From assembly GCA_945271295.1 (NCBI GenBank), contig CALYPG010000029.1:1-35734 (forward strand): DNA of 35,734 bases. The letters are read 5' to 3'. The notes beneath the pieces were generated by a model. That model did no database searches and had not been told where the DNA came from. It was given only the letters and a program-made list of their open reading frames with translations. Source of the stretch: an uncultured Gilliamella sp. (GTDB lineage Bacteria; Pseudomonadota; Gammaproteobacteria; Enterobacterales; Orbaceae). The position numbers were made by a program, and so were the translations under genes. Every line of letters starts with the position of its first letter. Position 1 is the first letter of the stretch. This document shows, piece after piece, positions 18,819 to 27,155 of the stretch.

Positions 18819-19060
18819 ATAAAATTATTTTTTTTGCTCAGATTAGAGAGTTAATTGGTATAGAGAGCATGATATTAGATGCCGATCAATTGTCAGTGCA
18901 TTGTCTTATAGAAAAACTAAGTCAGAAAGGCGATAAATGGTCGTTAGCATTAAAAGAGAATACTGTTTTATGTGCGGTTAATCAGACATTAGTTGATATT
19001 GAATATATCATTCAAAACGGTGATGAAATTGCTTTTTTCCCACCGGTAACAGGCGGTTAA
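18815..19060 (+). CDS. moaD: molybdopterin synthase sulfur carrier subunit MoaD
   Basis: Ubiquitin-fold sulfur carrier; its C-terminal Gly is adenylated and thiocarboxylated and then donates sulfur to MoaE-bound substrate. 81 aa ending in the required Gly-Gly (FFPPVTGG), same size as E. coli MoaD. Start overlaps the moaC stop (ATGA), and moaE begins 7 bases after the stop, so all three are translated together. Confidence 0.95.
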   Translation: MNKIIFFAQIRELIGIESMILDADQLSVHCLIEKLSQKGDKWSLALKENTVLCAVNQTLVDIEYIIQNGDEIAFFPPVTGG

Positions 19061-19066
19061 GTTAAC

Positions 19067-19510
19067 ATGAATATCATTCAAGTTACCAAACAGCCAATTA
19101 ATGTAGATGAATTAATTGATTGGTTATCAACTTCACCTCAAGATGGTGCCATTGTCACTTTTATTGGAAAAGTTCGTATGCTTGAACAACAAACAACTAG
19201 TCTTTATTTAGAGCATTATTCAGGTATGACCGAAAAAGTATTAGCTAAAATTATTGCTCAGGCTCGAACTAAATGGCAGATAAATCGGGTAGCTGTAATT
19301 CATAGAGTGAGTGAAATCTATACTAATGAAAAGATTGTTTTTGTTGGCGTGAGTAGTGCTCATCGTACTGATTCCTTTGCAGCTACTGAATTTATTATGG
19401 ACTTGTTAAAAAGTGAAGCACCACTTTGGAAAAAAGAACGCACAACAAAAGGAGAAAATTGGGTTAAGGCAAAAAAAACTGATAAAGCAGCCTTGAAAAA
19501 ATGGTTTTAA
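19067..19510 (+). CDS. moaE: molybdopterin synthase catalytic subunit MoaE
   Basis: Catalytic half of MPT synthase (MoaD2-MoaE2), inserting two sulfurs into cyclic pyranopterin monophosphate. The family features are GAIVTFIGKVR near residues 27-37, LYLEHYSGMTEK, AVIHRVSEI, VGVSSAHR, and the Lys-rich active-site tail APLWKKERTTKGENWVKA. 147 aa against 150 in E. coli. Last gene of the tightly packed moaCDE set; ybhL follows 59 bases later, as ybhL follows moaE in E. coli. Confidence 0.96.
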   Translation: MNIIQVTKQPINVDELIDWLSTSPQDGAIVTFIGKVRMLEQQTTSLYLEHYSGMTEKVLAKIIAQARTKWQINRVAVIHRVSEIYTNEKIVFVGVSSAHRTDSFAATEFIMDLLKSEAPLWKKERTTKGENWVKAKKTDKAALKKWF

Positions 19511-19569
19511 TCAATATTTAGGATATAATAGATCTAAGTTATATCATTTATTTTTACAAGAGGTAATAA

Positions 19570-20268
19570 ATGGCGAATTATTCATCTAATGGTTCAATTA
19601 TTGAACAATCTAGTAGTCGGGTACAAACTTACATGAGTCATGTGTATGGTTGGATGACTGTTGGTTTACTTTTAACTGCATTGGTTGCATGGTATGCATC
19701 TACCAATATACAACTTTTGCAAATTTTATTTCGTGGAATGTGGGTATTATTGATAGCTGAAATTGGGTTAGTTTTTGTTATTTCTGGCATGATCAATCGT
19801 TTATCCGGGGCAGCTGCCACAACACTATTTATGTTATATTCGGTTCTGAACGGATGCACTTTTTCTATTTATTTCATAGTTTATACATCATCTTCAATAG
19901 CGAGTGTATTTTTTATAACTGCTGGTATGTTTGCTACACTAGCTTTTTATGGTTATACCACAAAACGTGATCTATCAGGTTTTGGACGCTTTTTGTTTAT
20001 GGGCTTGGTAGGTATTATTATTGCGTCATTGGTTAATATCTTTATGCAAAGCCAGCCGTTAATGTGGGCTATTTCATATATTGGTGTTTTTGTTTTTGCT
20101 GGATTAACAGCTTATGATACGCAAAAACTTAAAAATTTTGGTGAGCAATTACCACAAGATGATGCAAATCTGTTTAGACGTTATGTAATTTTAGGTGCAT
20201 TAGAGCTTTATCTTGATTTTATTAATTTATTTATAATGCTCTTAAGAATTTTTGCAGATCGTCGTTAA
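19570..20268 (+). CDS. ybhL: Bax inhibitor-1 family inner-membrane protein (YbhL-like)
   Basis: Seven-helix membrane protein of the BI-1/TMBIM family. 232 aa with hydrophobic stretches at about residues 28-46, 55-75, 82-103, 108-126, 138-158, 166-183 and 208-228. The family C-terminal motif is present (FAGLTAYDTQKLK and the final helix with ELYLDFINLFIMLLRI). E. coli YbhL is 234 aa and also lies directly after moaE, which supports orthology over the paralogue YccA. Members act as pH-sensitive calcium leak channels in some bacteria; the role here is unknown. AGAGG precedes the ATG. A TATAAT at 19524 may give it its own promoter, and a terminator follows. Confidence 0.88.
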   Translation: MANYSSNGSIIEQSSSRVQTYMSHVYGWMTVGLLLTALVAWYASTNIQLLQILFRGMWVLLIAEIGLVFVISGMINRLSGAAATTLFMLYSVLNGCTFSIYFIVYTSSSIASVFFITAGMFATLAFYGYTTKRDLSGFGRFLFMGLVGIIIASLVNIFMQSQPLMWAISYIGVFVFAGLTAYDTQKLKNFGEQLPQDDANLFRRYVILGALELYLDFINLFIMLLRIFADRR

Positions 20269-20288
20269 TTTATGGTTATACTACATTT

Positions 20289-20317
20289 AAAAGGGACTCT
20301 TAATGAGTCCTTTTTTG
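20289..20317 (+). terminator. Rho-independent terminator of ybhL
   Basis: AAAGGGACTC TTAAT GAGTCCTTTT (one G.U pair) followed by TTTTG: a clear stem and T-run 20 bases after the ybhL stop. Confidence 0.88.
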
Positions 20318-20448
20318 TTAAATTATAGTTAGTAATTTATTTTGATAATGCTATTTTGTTATAAAGTTCCAGGATAACAGTACACATTAGTATAAAATAA
20401 GTATTTTGCTGAATATAAAACCAAAAGCTTGTTTATTAGTGAATTACT

Positions 20449-22284
20449 ATGAAAAAATTGTATTATTTTGTTCTGATTAATGTCTTCATTTCATCATTTA
20501 TAACAATACGTTACTTTATTGTTCCTGGTGTTTCATTTACTTGGATTGGTAGCTTATTTTCAATATTTGCTGTATTGGGTCACTTTTTTTTATTATATTT
20601 ATTAGTTTTTCTAATATGTATTCCATTGCTTCGTTTTGGAAAATGTATTACACATCTAGTCGTAGCTGTTATTTTTGGTTTATTACAAATTGTATTATAC
20701 ATTGATACAATTGTGTTTGAGCAGTATCGTTTTCACATCAATCAATCCGTTATATCACTTATATTGTCCGGTCAAGTGGTCGATTTTGCCTTAATAACTT
20801 ATTTTTTTATGTTTGGGCTCTTGATAACGGTATGCGGCATTGAATATGTAATTTTATGTTTCCTTGATAAGCTAATCACTCGACAGAAGTCATTGCATAA
20901 ACGATCTAGTTTTATAATAGCAACTGTAATATTTCTGTGTGGATCATTCTTAATAAGCCATTTAGTGCATATGGTGGCATTTTATTATGCTTATTCACCA
21001 ATTATGGTCGTAAAAGAATATATACCTCTTTATCGCCCATTTACCTCAAAAGAAATAATGGGATTTTTTGACAAAGAAGGACAACATAAAGTTATTTATC
21101 AAAAGGATAATCAACATGCCAGTATTTATTACCCTCATAATAAATTAATTATTAATCCGGAAAATAAAACACCACCAAATATCATGTTCATTGTGTTAGA
21201 TTCATGGCGCTATGATACATTCAATGAATTAATATCTCCAAATACCTATCATTTTGTACAACAAAACAATGGGGTAATTTTTAATAACCATTACTCAACT
21301 GGCAATGCAACACGCACGGGTATTTTTGGTTTATTTTATGGTATTCCTGGTACTTATTGGGATGCATTTTTACGTAATAGTATTCCATCATTATTCATCA
21401 CAACTTTACAACAAGAAAATTACAATATTGGTATTTTTACCTCAGCTAAAGTCTCGGCTCCTGAGTTTGATCGCACTGTATTTGCAACAATTCAAAATTT
21501 GAGAATTAGCAGTAAAGATGGTCCAGCATCAGCTAGAGATAAACAACTAACTGATGATTGGTTACAATGGTATAAAAAACGAGATACGACTCAACCAACA
21601 TTTTCTTTTTTGTTTTATGATGCACCGCATGCTTATGATTTTCCGGATGATTTTGCAATTAAATTCAAACCTATTGGTGATATCAATTATATGACGCTTA
21701 GTAATGATTCAGATCAAAAACCCATTTTTAATCGTTATAAACAAAGTGTTAATTATGATGATTATTTATTGCAACGTGTTTATGATGAGCTTGTTGCTTC
21801 GGGGACACTAGCTAATACATTAATCATCATTACAGGTGATCATTCTCAAGAAATGAATGATAATAAACTTGGTTTTTGGGGTCATAATGGTAATTATACT
21901 GATGCGCAAACCAAAGTACCTTTTGTCATTATTGGAGCAAAAGAATTAGAAAATCTAAAAAATAATGCCAATCAATTAACTAGCCATGAGGATGTTGTCC
22001 CTACATTAATGAAACATTTTCTTTATGTTAAAAATGATATCAGAGATTATGCTACGGGATATGACCTGTTTAGTCCTATTATTGATCGAAATTGGTTGTT
22101 AATGTCAAATTATAGTTCTTATGCTATTAAAACGTCAGATAATATTTATTTTGTTAATCGTCTGGGCATTAGTCACTATACGGATTCACATAATCATGAA
22201 GTAGATGAAACACCAAATTATCAATATATTCAAGATGCCATGAAGAATATGCGTTATTTTTTCGAATGTAATTCCCGCGGTTAG
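20449..22284 (+). CDS. yejM: YejM/PbgA/LapC-like inner-membrane sulfatase-domain protein
   Basis: In E. coli this essential protein binds LPS at the periplasmic face of the inner membrane and tunes LpxC breakdown through LapB/FtsH. Here five membrane helices at the N-terminus (about residues 6-26, 35-60, 67-87, 110-136, 152-176; the DUF3413 region) lead into a periplasmic alkaline-phosphatase-fold domain from about residue 240. That domain shows PNIMFIVLDSWRYD, the conserved HYSTGNATRTGIFGLFYG (Thr284 lies near the position of the sulfatase nucleophile), FLFYDAPHAY, and IIITGDHSQE with WGHNG. 611 aa against 586 in E. coli. Monocistronic between two terminator-like hairpins. It could be a paralogue of the LTA-synthase type, but the GLFYG block favours YejM. 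Confidence 0.85.
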   Translation: MKKLYYFVLINVFISSFITIRYFIVPGVSFTWIGSLFSIFAVLGHFFLLYLLVFLICIPLLRFGKCITHLVVAVIFGLLQIVLYIDTIVFEQYRFHINQSVISLILSGQVVDFALITYFFMFGLLITVCGIEYVILCFLDKLITRQKSLHKRSSFIIATVIFLCGSFLISHLVHMVAFYYAYSPIMVVKEYIPLYRPFTSKEIMGFFDKEGQHKVIYQKDNQHASIYYPHNKLIINPENKTPPNIMFIVLDSWRYDTFNELISPNTYHFVQQNNGVIFNNHYSTGNATRTGIFGLFYGIPGTYWDAFLRNSIPSLFITTLQQENYNIGIFTSAKVSAPEFDRTVFATIQNLRISSKDGPASARDKQLTDDWLQWYKKRDTTQPTFSFLFYDAPHAYDFPDDFAIKFKPIGDINYMTLSNDSDQKPIFNRYKQSVNYDDYLLQRVYDELVASGTLANTLIIITGDHSQEMNDNKLGFWGHNGNYTDAQTKVPFVIIGAKELENLKNNANQLTSHEDVVPTLMKHFLYVKNDIRDYATGYDLFSPIIDRNWLLMSNYSSYAIKTSDNIYFVNRLGISHYTDSHNHEVDETPNYQYIQDAMKNMRYFFECNSRG

Positions 22285-22293
22285 GCGGGAATT
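22270..22293. terminator. hairpin spanning the yejM stop codon
   Basis: AATTCCCGC GGTTAG GCGGGAATT: a perfect GC-rich 9-base stem whose 6-base loop contains the yejM stop TAG (22282-22284). It ends 4 bases before the convergent sppA stop. T-rich tails are poor on both strands, so it may be a bidirectional stop or a 3'-end protector. Confidence 0.65.
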
Positions 22294-22296
22294 AAG

Positions 22297-24120
22297 CTAG
22301 CGGATATCAGCACAATTTAAGCAATAAACAAATCGATTTTGTTTATCATGAAATTTGTCCCACAAAGAAACTTGTTGCTGTAATTGTTTTGCTTCAGGTA
22401 ATTGCTCAAACAAAATTTCAGCAGTTGATTTAGGTGCCATTGCAACTATATCTGAATAAAAAGCGTTAAACCAATTAGGTTCTGGTTTTTGCCAATCAAT
22501 TTTATAATCGGTTAGGTGGGCTAATGTAGCCGCTATATCAATAGCATCATCAAAGTCACCTAATTTATCAACTAATCCTATTTTATTTGCTTCTACACCT
22601 AACCACACTTGTCCTTGTCCAATTTCATCAACTTGTTCTGTGGTCATATTGCGTGCTTTGGCAACTAAAGAAATAAACGTGTTATAGCCATTTTCAATAT
22701 TTATTTGAATTAGTTGATTCATTTCATCTGGTAAATCTTGGGCTAAATTACTTTTGGATAGTGGTGAGGTTGCAACTCCATCACTGTAAACACCAATATG
22801 AGAAAGCGATTTTTCAAATGTTGGAACAATACCAAAAATACCGATAGAACCTGTGATTGTATTTGGGCTAGCAACAATATAGTCCGATTCTGTCGATATC
22901 CAATAACCACCAGAGGCAGCCATCCCTCCCATAGACACGATAACCGGTATATGGTTTTGGCGTAAAGCTTCTAGCTCATTTCGAATAGCTTCAGATGCTT
23001 CAACACTTCCACCTGGACTATTAACACGCAATACTACCGCTTCGACATTTAAATTTTTACGAATTTTTCTTAATTGATTAACAATATCTTGGCTTCCCGC
23101 TACATTACTACTATTTTCACCTTCAGCAAGTGTACCATTGACAAATACAACCGCGATGAGTGGTTTATCACTTTTTTCATTATCTGAATTGTCATCTTGC
23201 TGTTTTTTTAGTTGATAGTCATAGATGCTGATTTCATTTTTGTGAGTTAATTCAAGTTCGAATTGATAATTAGATGCAATAACGTCAATCAAACCATTTG
23301 ATAACGCATATTGACTCATACTTCCATTGACCGATTTTAATTCCGACAACATTACGTCTGGAGTAGGGACTAGCTGTGTAGCTGCACGTTTTCTTTGACT
23401 GGATATGTCCTTAAGATAGTTATTCCAGGTCAAAGTTAGCCAGCGAGTTGTATTATTTTTGGCTTCGTCTGACATACTATCTCGAATGAAAGGCTCTACC
23501 GCAGATTTATAGGTACCGACTCGGAATACATGGGTATTAATCTTCAAATTATTCAGTAAGGTATTATAATATAAATTACTTGCAGATAATCCATATACAT
23601 TAACTGCGCCTTGAGGAGTTAAATAGATTTTATCGGCATAGCTAGCTAAATAATATTGACTTTGATTAAAATTAGATCCAATTGCGTAAATAGGTTTCTT
23701 GGCATCACTGAATTTAGTTAAATATTTACCTATATATTGTAGAGAACTCATATCGGTTCCAGCAAAATTATCTAACTTAAGGATAATACTATTGATGTTA
23801 GGATCGTTGGTAGCTTGAGCGATCTTTTGTGTTAATACAAATAAACTATTTTCCCTAGCGATATTTACACTTTTACCATAGATTTTATTTTGTAATGCAT
23901 AAATATCATCACTATATTGGGTGTTATCAACTATCACACCTTCAATATTCAATACCAGAGCGCCTTTTTGTGGAATAGTTTCTTGATTTTGAGCTTCTTT
24001 TATTAAGGTCGTGACACTAAAAATAAGAATAATGATGATTAAAAAGATAATGTTAAGAAAGATCTCTCTAATTAAGTTAATAACTTTCCAAATTGATTTA
24101 ATAAGTGATAAAACAGACAT
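22297..24120 (-). CDS. sppA: signal peptide peptidase SppA, 67K type
   Basis: Inner-membrane serine protease that digests cleaved signal peptides in the periplasm. An N-terminal membrane anchor at about residues 21-40 is followed by two tandem ClpP-like S49 domains. Catalytic Lys205 (VGTYKSAVEPFIRD) is in the first half and nucleophile Ser403 (GGMAASGGYW) in the second; E. coli Lys209 and Ser409. 607 aa against 618. AAGGA lies about ten bases before the ATG. It starts 14 bases after the apaH stop, so it appears to be the last gene of the lptD-surA-rsmA-apaH transcript, a linkage not seen in E. coli. Confidence 0.96.
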   Translation of the reverse strand: MSVLSLIKSIWKVINLIREIFLNIIFLIIIILIFSVTTLIKEAQNQETIPQKGALVLNIEGVIVDNTQYSDDIYALQNKIYGKSVNIARENSLFVLTQKIAQATNDPNINSIILKLDNFAGTDMSSLQYIGKYLTKFSDAKKPIYAIGSNFNQSQYYLASYADKIYLTPQGAVNVYGLSASNLYYNTLLNNLKINTHVFRVGTYKSAVEPFIRDSMSDEAKNNTTRWLTLTWNNYLKDISSQRKRAATQLVPTPDVMLSELKSVNGSMSQYALSNGLIDVIASNYQFELELTHKNEISIYDYQLKKQQDDNSDNEKSDKPLIAVVFVNGTLAEGENSSNVAGSQDIVNQLRKIRKNLNVEAVVLRVNSPGGSVEASEAIRNELEALRQNHIPVIVSMGGMAASGGYWISTESDYIVASPNTITGSIGIFGIVPTFEKSLSHIGVYSDGVATSPLSKSNLAQDLPDEMNQLIQINIENGYNTFISLVAKARNMTTEQVDEIGQGQVWLGVEANKIGLVDKLGDFDDAIDIAATLAHLTDYKIDWQKPEPNWFNAFYSDIVAMAPKSTAEILFEQLPEAKQLQQQVSLWDKFHDKQNRFVYCLNCADIR

Positions 24121-24134
24121 AATAAATAATCCTT

Positions 24135-24968
24135 TTATAATAGCTTATCTGATTTTTTAGCTTCGATATTTCTTTTTTTAAAGTATTTTTTATCTTCAAA
24201 ACGTAAGCAAGTTAATTTACCTCCCCAACAACATCCAGTATCAAGGGCATAAATATTCTCTGGGGTACCTTTTCCATTTAAAGCAGCCCAATGACCAAAT
24301 GCGATACTATATTGAGATGGGATTTTACTTGGTAACAAAAACCAAGGTTTGAGTTTGTTTGGTGCTTGTTCTGGTAGCTTTTTATAATAGAAATCAAGCC
24401 GACCATTTTCATAACAAAAACGCATTCGGGTTAATGCATTAGCAATATAACGAAGTCTATCAATTCCTTGTAATTTTAATGACCATTCGTCTGGAAAGTT
24501 ACCATACATTTTATCAAGGAAAAGGGGGTATGAATCACTTGATAGCATAACATTAAGATCTTGTGCGCATTTTTTTAGTGTTTCAAGATCCCATTGTGGA
24601 GAGACACCTGCATGAGTCATGATAAGTTTCAATTGTTCGTCTATTTGAATCAATGGTTGTTTACGTAACCAATTCATTAATTCATCATAATCAGGAGCTG
24701 TTAATACGTCTTCGAGATTATCTTTTTTCTTGATAGGAGTGACTTTAGCATAAATGGATAATAAATGAAGATCATGATTACCTAATACTAAACGAATTTG
24801 CTGACTATTGCTTTTCACAAAACGTAAAACTTCAAGTGATTTGGGGCCTCTTGCAACAAGATCACCCGTTAACCATACTGTATCTGATGATGAGAACTTA
24901 GCTTTTTCAAGTAATCGCATAAATTCATCATAACAACCATGAATATCACCAATCAGTAAGTTTGCCAT
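24135..24968 (-). CDS. apaH: bis(5'-nucleosyl)-tetraphosphatase (symmetrical) ApaH
   Basis: Hydrolyses Ap4A to two ADP and removes Np4 caps from RNA; cytoplasmic metallophosphatase. Motifs in order are GDIHGCYDE (Asp8, His10), GDLVARGP (Asp36), GNHD (64-67), THAGVSPQW and [12 protein letters not shown]. 277 aa against 280. The frame is open further upstream into rsmA, but [11 protein letters not shown] is the family N-terminus, with GGA upstream of this ATG inside the end of rsmA and 4 bases between stop and start. In E. coli apaG lies between rsmA and apaH; it is absent here. Confidence 0.96.
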   Translation of the reverse strand: MANLLIGDIHGCYDEFMRLLEKAKFSSSDTVWLTGDLVARGPKSLEVLRFVKSNSQQIRLVLGNHDLHLLSIYAKVTPIKKKDNLEDVLTAPDYDELMNWLRKQPLIQIDEQLKLIMTHAGVSPQWDLETLKKCAQDLNVMLSSDSYPLFLDKMYGNFPDEWSLKLQGIDRLRYIANALTRMRFCYENGRLDFYYKKLPEQAPNKLKPWFLLPSKIPSQYSIAFGHWAALNGKGTPENIYALDTGCCWGGKLTCLRFEDKKYFKKRNIEAKKSDKLL

Positions 24969-24972
24969 TTTG

Positions 24973-25770
24973 TTATTTCCATGCGTTTGCAAGTAAACAA
25001 TATTGGGGTACAGATAAATTTTCAGCACGTAAATTTGGATCAATATTTAATTCTGATAATTGATCGACTGTAAACATATTGCTTAAGCTGTTACGAATAG
25101 TTTTACGTCTTTGATTAAACGCTTCTGTCGTGATACGTGAAAGTACTTTAATATCATTTACAAGATAAGGTTTATTCTTATATGGAATTAATTTAACTAC
25201 TGCTGAATCAACTTTTGGGGCAGGTTTAAATGATGTAGGAGGAACGTCTAATACTGGAATAATTTGGCAATAATATTGAGCCATGACACTAAGTCTACCA
25301 TATTCCTTAGTATTTGGTGCAGCCACTAAACGGGTTACGACCTCTTTTTGTAGCATAAAATGCATATCAGTAATAATGTTTGCATACTTAAATAGATGAA
25401 ACATCAGCGGAGTTGATATATTGTAAGGTAAGTTACCAAATACTCTTAAAGGTTTACCTGATTGATGTGAGATCTGATTAAAATCAAACGTAAGAGCATC
25501 TTGTTCAATAACAGTAAGTTTACCTTTAAGTGATGGATTTTCAATGAGTCTAGAGGCTAAATCTCGATCAATTTCTATAGCTGTGAAATGATCTACATGC
25601 TTGCTAATAGGTATGGTAAGTGCGGCAAGACCTGGACCAATTTCAACCAAAGCTTGTTCATTATTTGGATTAATAGCCGCAACAATACTGTCAATAATGT
25701 AATCATCATGCAGAAAATTTTGTCCAAATCGTTTGCGGGCAAAATGTCCTTGGTGTACACGATTAGTCAT
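24973..25770 (-). CDS. rsmA: 16S rRNA (adenine1518-N6/adenine1519-N6)-dimethyltransferase
   Basis: KsgA methyltransferase: dimethylates two adjacent adenines near the 3' end of 16S rRNA as a late 30S assembly checkpoint. SAM-binding [10 protein letters not shown] starts at residue 43, the acidic loop is IEIDRD, and the catalytic motif is NLPYNIS at 113-119. The C-terminal rRNA-binding helices include RRKTIRNSL. 265 aa against 273. An in-frame GTG four codons earlier would add KKR; I prefer the ATG at 25770 because AGGTGA lies 8 bases before it. The first 8 bases overlap the end of surA (ATGACTAA). Confidence 0.97.
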   Translation of the reverse strand: MTNRVHQGHFARKRFGQNFLHDDYIIDSIVAAINPNNEQALVEIGPGLAALTIPISKHVDHFTAIEIDRDLASRLIENPSLKGKLTVIEQDALTFDFNQISHQSGKPLRVFGNLPYNISTPLMFHLFKYANIITDMHFMLQKEVVTRLVAAPNTKEYGRLSVMAQYYCQIIPVLDVPPTSFKPAPKVDSAVVKLIPYKNKPYLVNDIKVLSRITTEAFNQRRKTIRNSLSNMFTVDQLSELNIDPNLRAENLSVPQYCLLANAWK

Positions 25771-27076
25771 TCTTTTCTTCACCTATAATTTTAATATATG
25801 CATCACCTTTTAGTTCTTGAATCCAAACTTGTACTTCTTCAGTAAATTTACGATTAAATATAAGCCGGTAAGCTTGTTCTTTTTTAGCTAACGCAGTGCG
25901 ATCAACTTTTCTTGTATCAATTAGTTGTATCAAATGCCAACCATAAGCGGATTTAATTGGTTGACTAATTTCACCTTTTTTCAACTTGGTTAATGCATTT
26001 TTAAATCCAGTATCATAACGTTCCGGAAGATTCCATCCAAGATTACCACCATTACTAGCAGAACCTGGATCTTCTGAATAAGTTTTAGCAGCAGACTCAA
26101 AAGTTGTTGTTCCACTGGTAATAGTTTTACGTATATCAGTCAATTTTTGTTTAGCTGTTTGGTCGTTAACTAATACATTCGTTTTAATCAAAATGTGGCG
26201 TGCATTAACTTCTTGCACAGTAATTGTTTTAGGTGCTTCAGTACGACTATCATCAACTTTCAAAATATGGAAACCCACACCAGAACGAATTGGACCAATA
26301 ATGCTACCTTTTGGCGCGCGAATTAAACGCTCTTCAAAAATTGTTGGTAATTCATTTAATTTATTCCACCCCATACTTCCGCCTTTTAGAGCAAACTCAT
26401 CATTCGAATATGAAGTAGCTAATTTAGCAAAGTTTTCACCTTTTTGAGCACGGTTAACAATATCTCTCGCTTTATTTGTTGCCGTATCAATTTGTTGTTT
26501 GCTTGCATTTTCAGGAACAGAAATCAAAATATGACTGATTTTAACATCAATATTATTAGTTGGTTGTTGGGCTATATTTTTGGCTAAGTCTTCTATTTCT
26601 TTATTTGATATGTTAATTCGGTGTTTGACTTCATTCATTTGCGTTTGTTCAATTAGCATATCGTTTTGGATACGGTCACGATAAACACTATAACTTACTC
26701 CCATTGTTACTAATTTACCTCTGAGTTCATCAATTGACATATCATTTTCAGCGGCAATTTTTTCGATGGCATCGGTAACTTCGTCATCGCTAATGGTGAT
26801 TTTGGCTTTCGCTGCTTTTTGTAAAATTAAATTTTCAGTGACTAACCGATCAATAATTTGCTGACGAAGCAGTTTATCATTAGGTAAATTTTTAGGATCG
26901 GTACTTGCTTTGACTGTTTTTAACATATCATTAACATCACTTTCTAAAATGACGTTGTTATTAACGACAGCAGCAACTTTTTCGACAACTTTTGGTGCTG
27001 CATTAACGGATAATGATGTAATAAATCCAAGATTTATACTTAAGATTAAAGCGATAATTAGTTTCAATAATTTCAT
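25763..27076 (-). CDS. surA: periplasmic chaperone and peptidyl-prolyl isomerase SurA
   Basis: Main chaperone delivering outer-membrane proteins, LptD among them, to BAM. A signal peptide at residues 1-26 is cut after SVNA. The N-terminal chaperone domain runs about 27-170, then come two parvulin domains, 178-275 (KISHILISV ... GFHILKVDD) and 290-387 (NARHILIKT ... GWHLIQLID), and a C-terminal helix. 437 aa against 428. The ATG at 27076 gives a normal signal peptide; a GTG two codons earlier is possible. It follows lptD by 79 bases, as in E. coli. pdxA, which follows surA in E. coli, is missing and rsmA overlaps the 3' end. Confidence 0.97.
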   Translation of the reverse strand: MKLLKLIIALILSINLGFITSLSVNAAPKVVEKVAAVVNNNVILESDVNDMLKTVKASTDPKNLPNDKLLRQQIIDRLVTENLILQKAAKAKITISDDEVTDAIEKIAAENDMSIDELRGKLVTMGVSYSVYRDRIQNDMLIEQTQMNEVKHRINISNKEIEDLAKNIAQQPTNNIDVKISHILISVPENASKQQIDTATNKARDIVNRAQKGENFAKLATSYSNDEFALKGGSMGWNKLNELPTIFEERLIRAPKGSIIGPIRSGVGFHILKVDDSRTEAPKTITVQEVNARHILIKTNVLVNDQTAKQKLTDIRKTITSGTTTFESAAKTYSEDPGSASNGGNLGWNLPERYDTGFKNALTKLKKGEISQPIKSAYGWHLIQLIDTRKVDRTALAKKEQAYRLIFNRKFTEEVQVWIQELKGDAYIKIIGEEKND

Positions 27077-27155
27077 ATTCACTCAACTCATGGTGTTGTT
27101 ATAATTTTCACGTGGCTGCAATAAATTAATTATGCGGTTTGTTAGTATTTCAGTT

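Noticed and set aside
25618-25626. AAGTGCGGC, one base off the Pasteurellaceae uptake word AAGTGCGGT
   Set aside because: A Haemophilus-type genome should show many exact copies in 35 kb. I noticed only near matches (another at about 18972), which argues against Pasteurellaceae.
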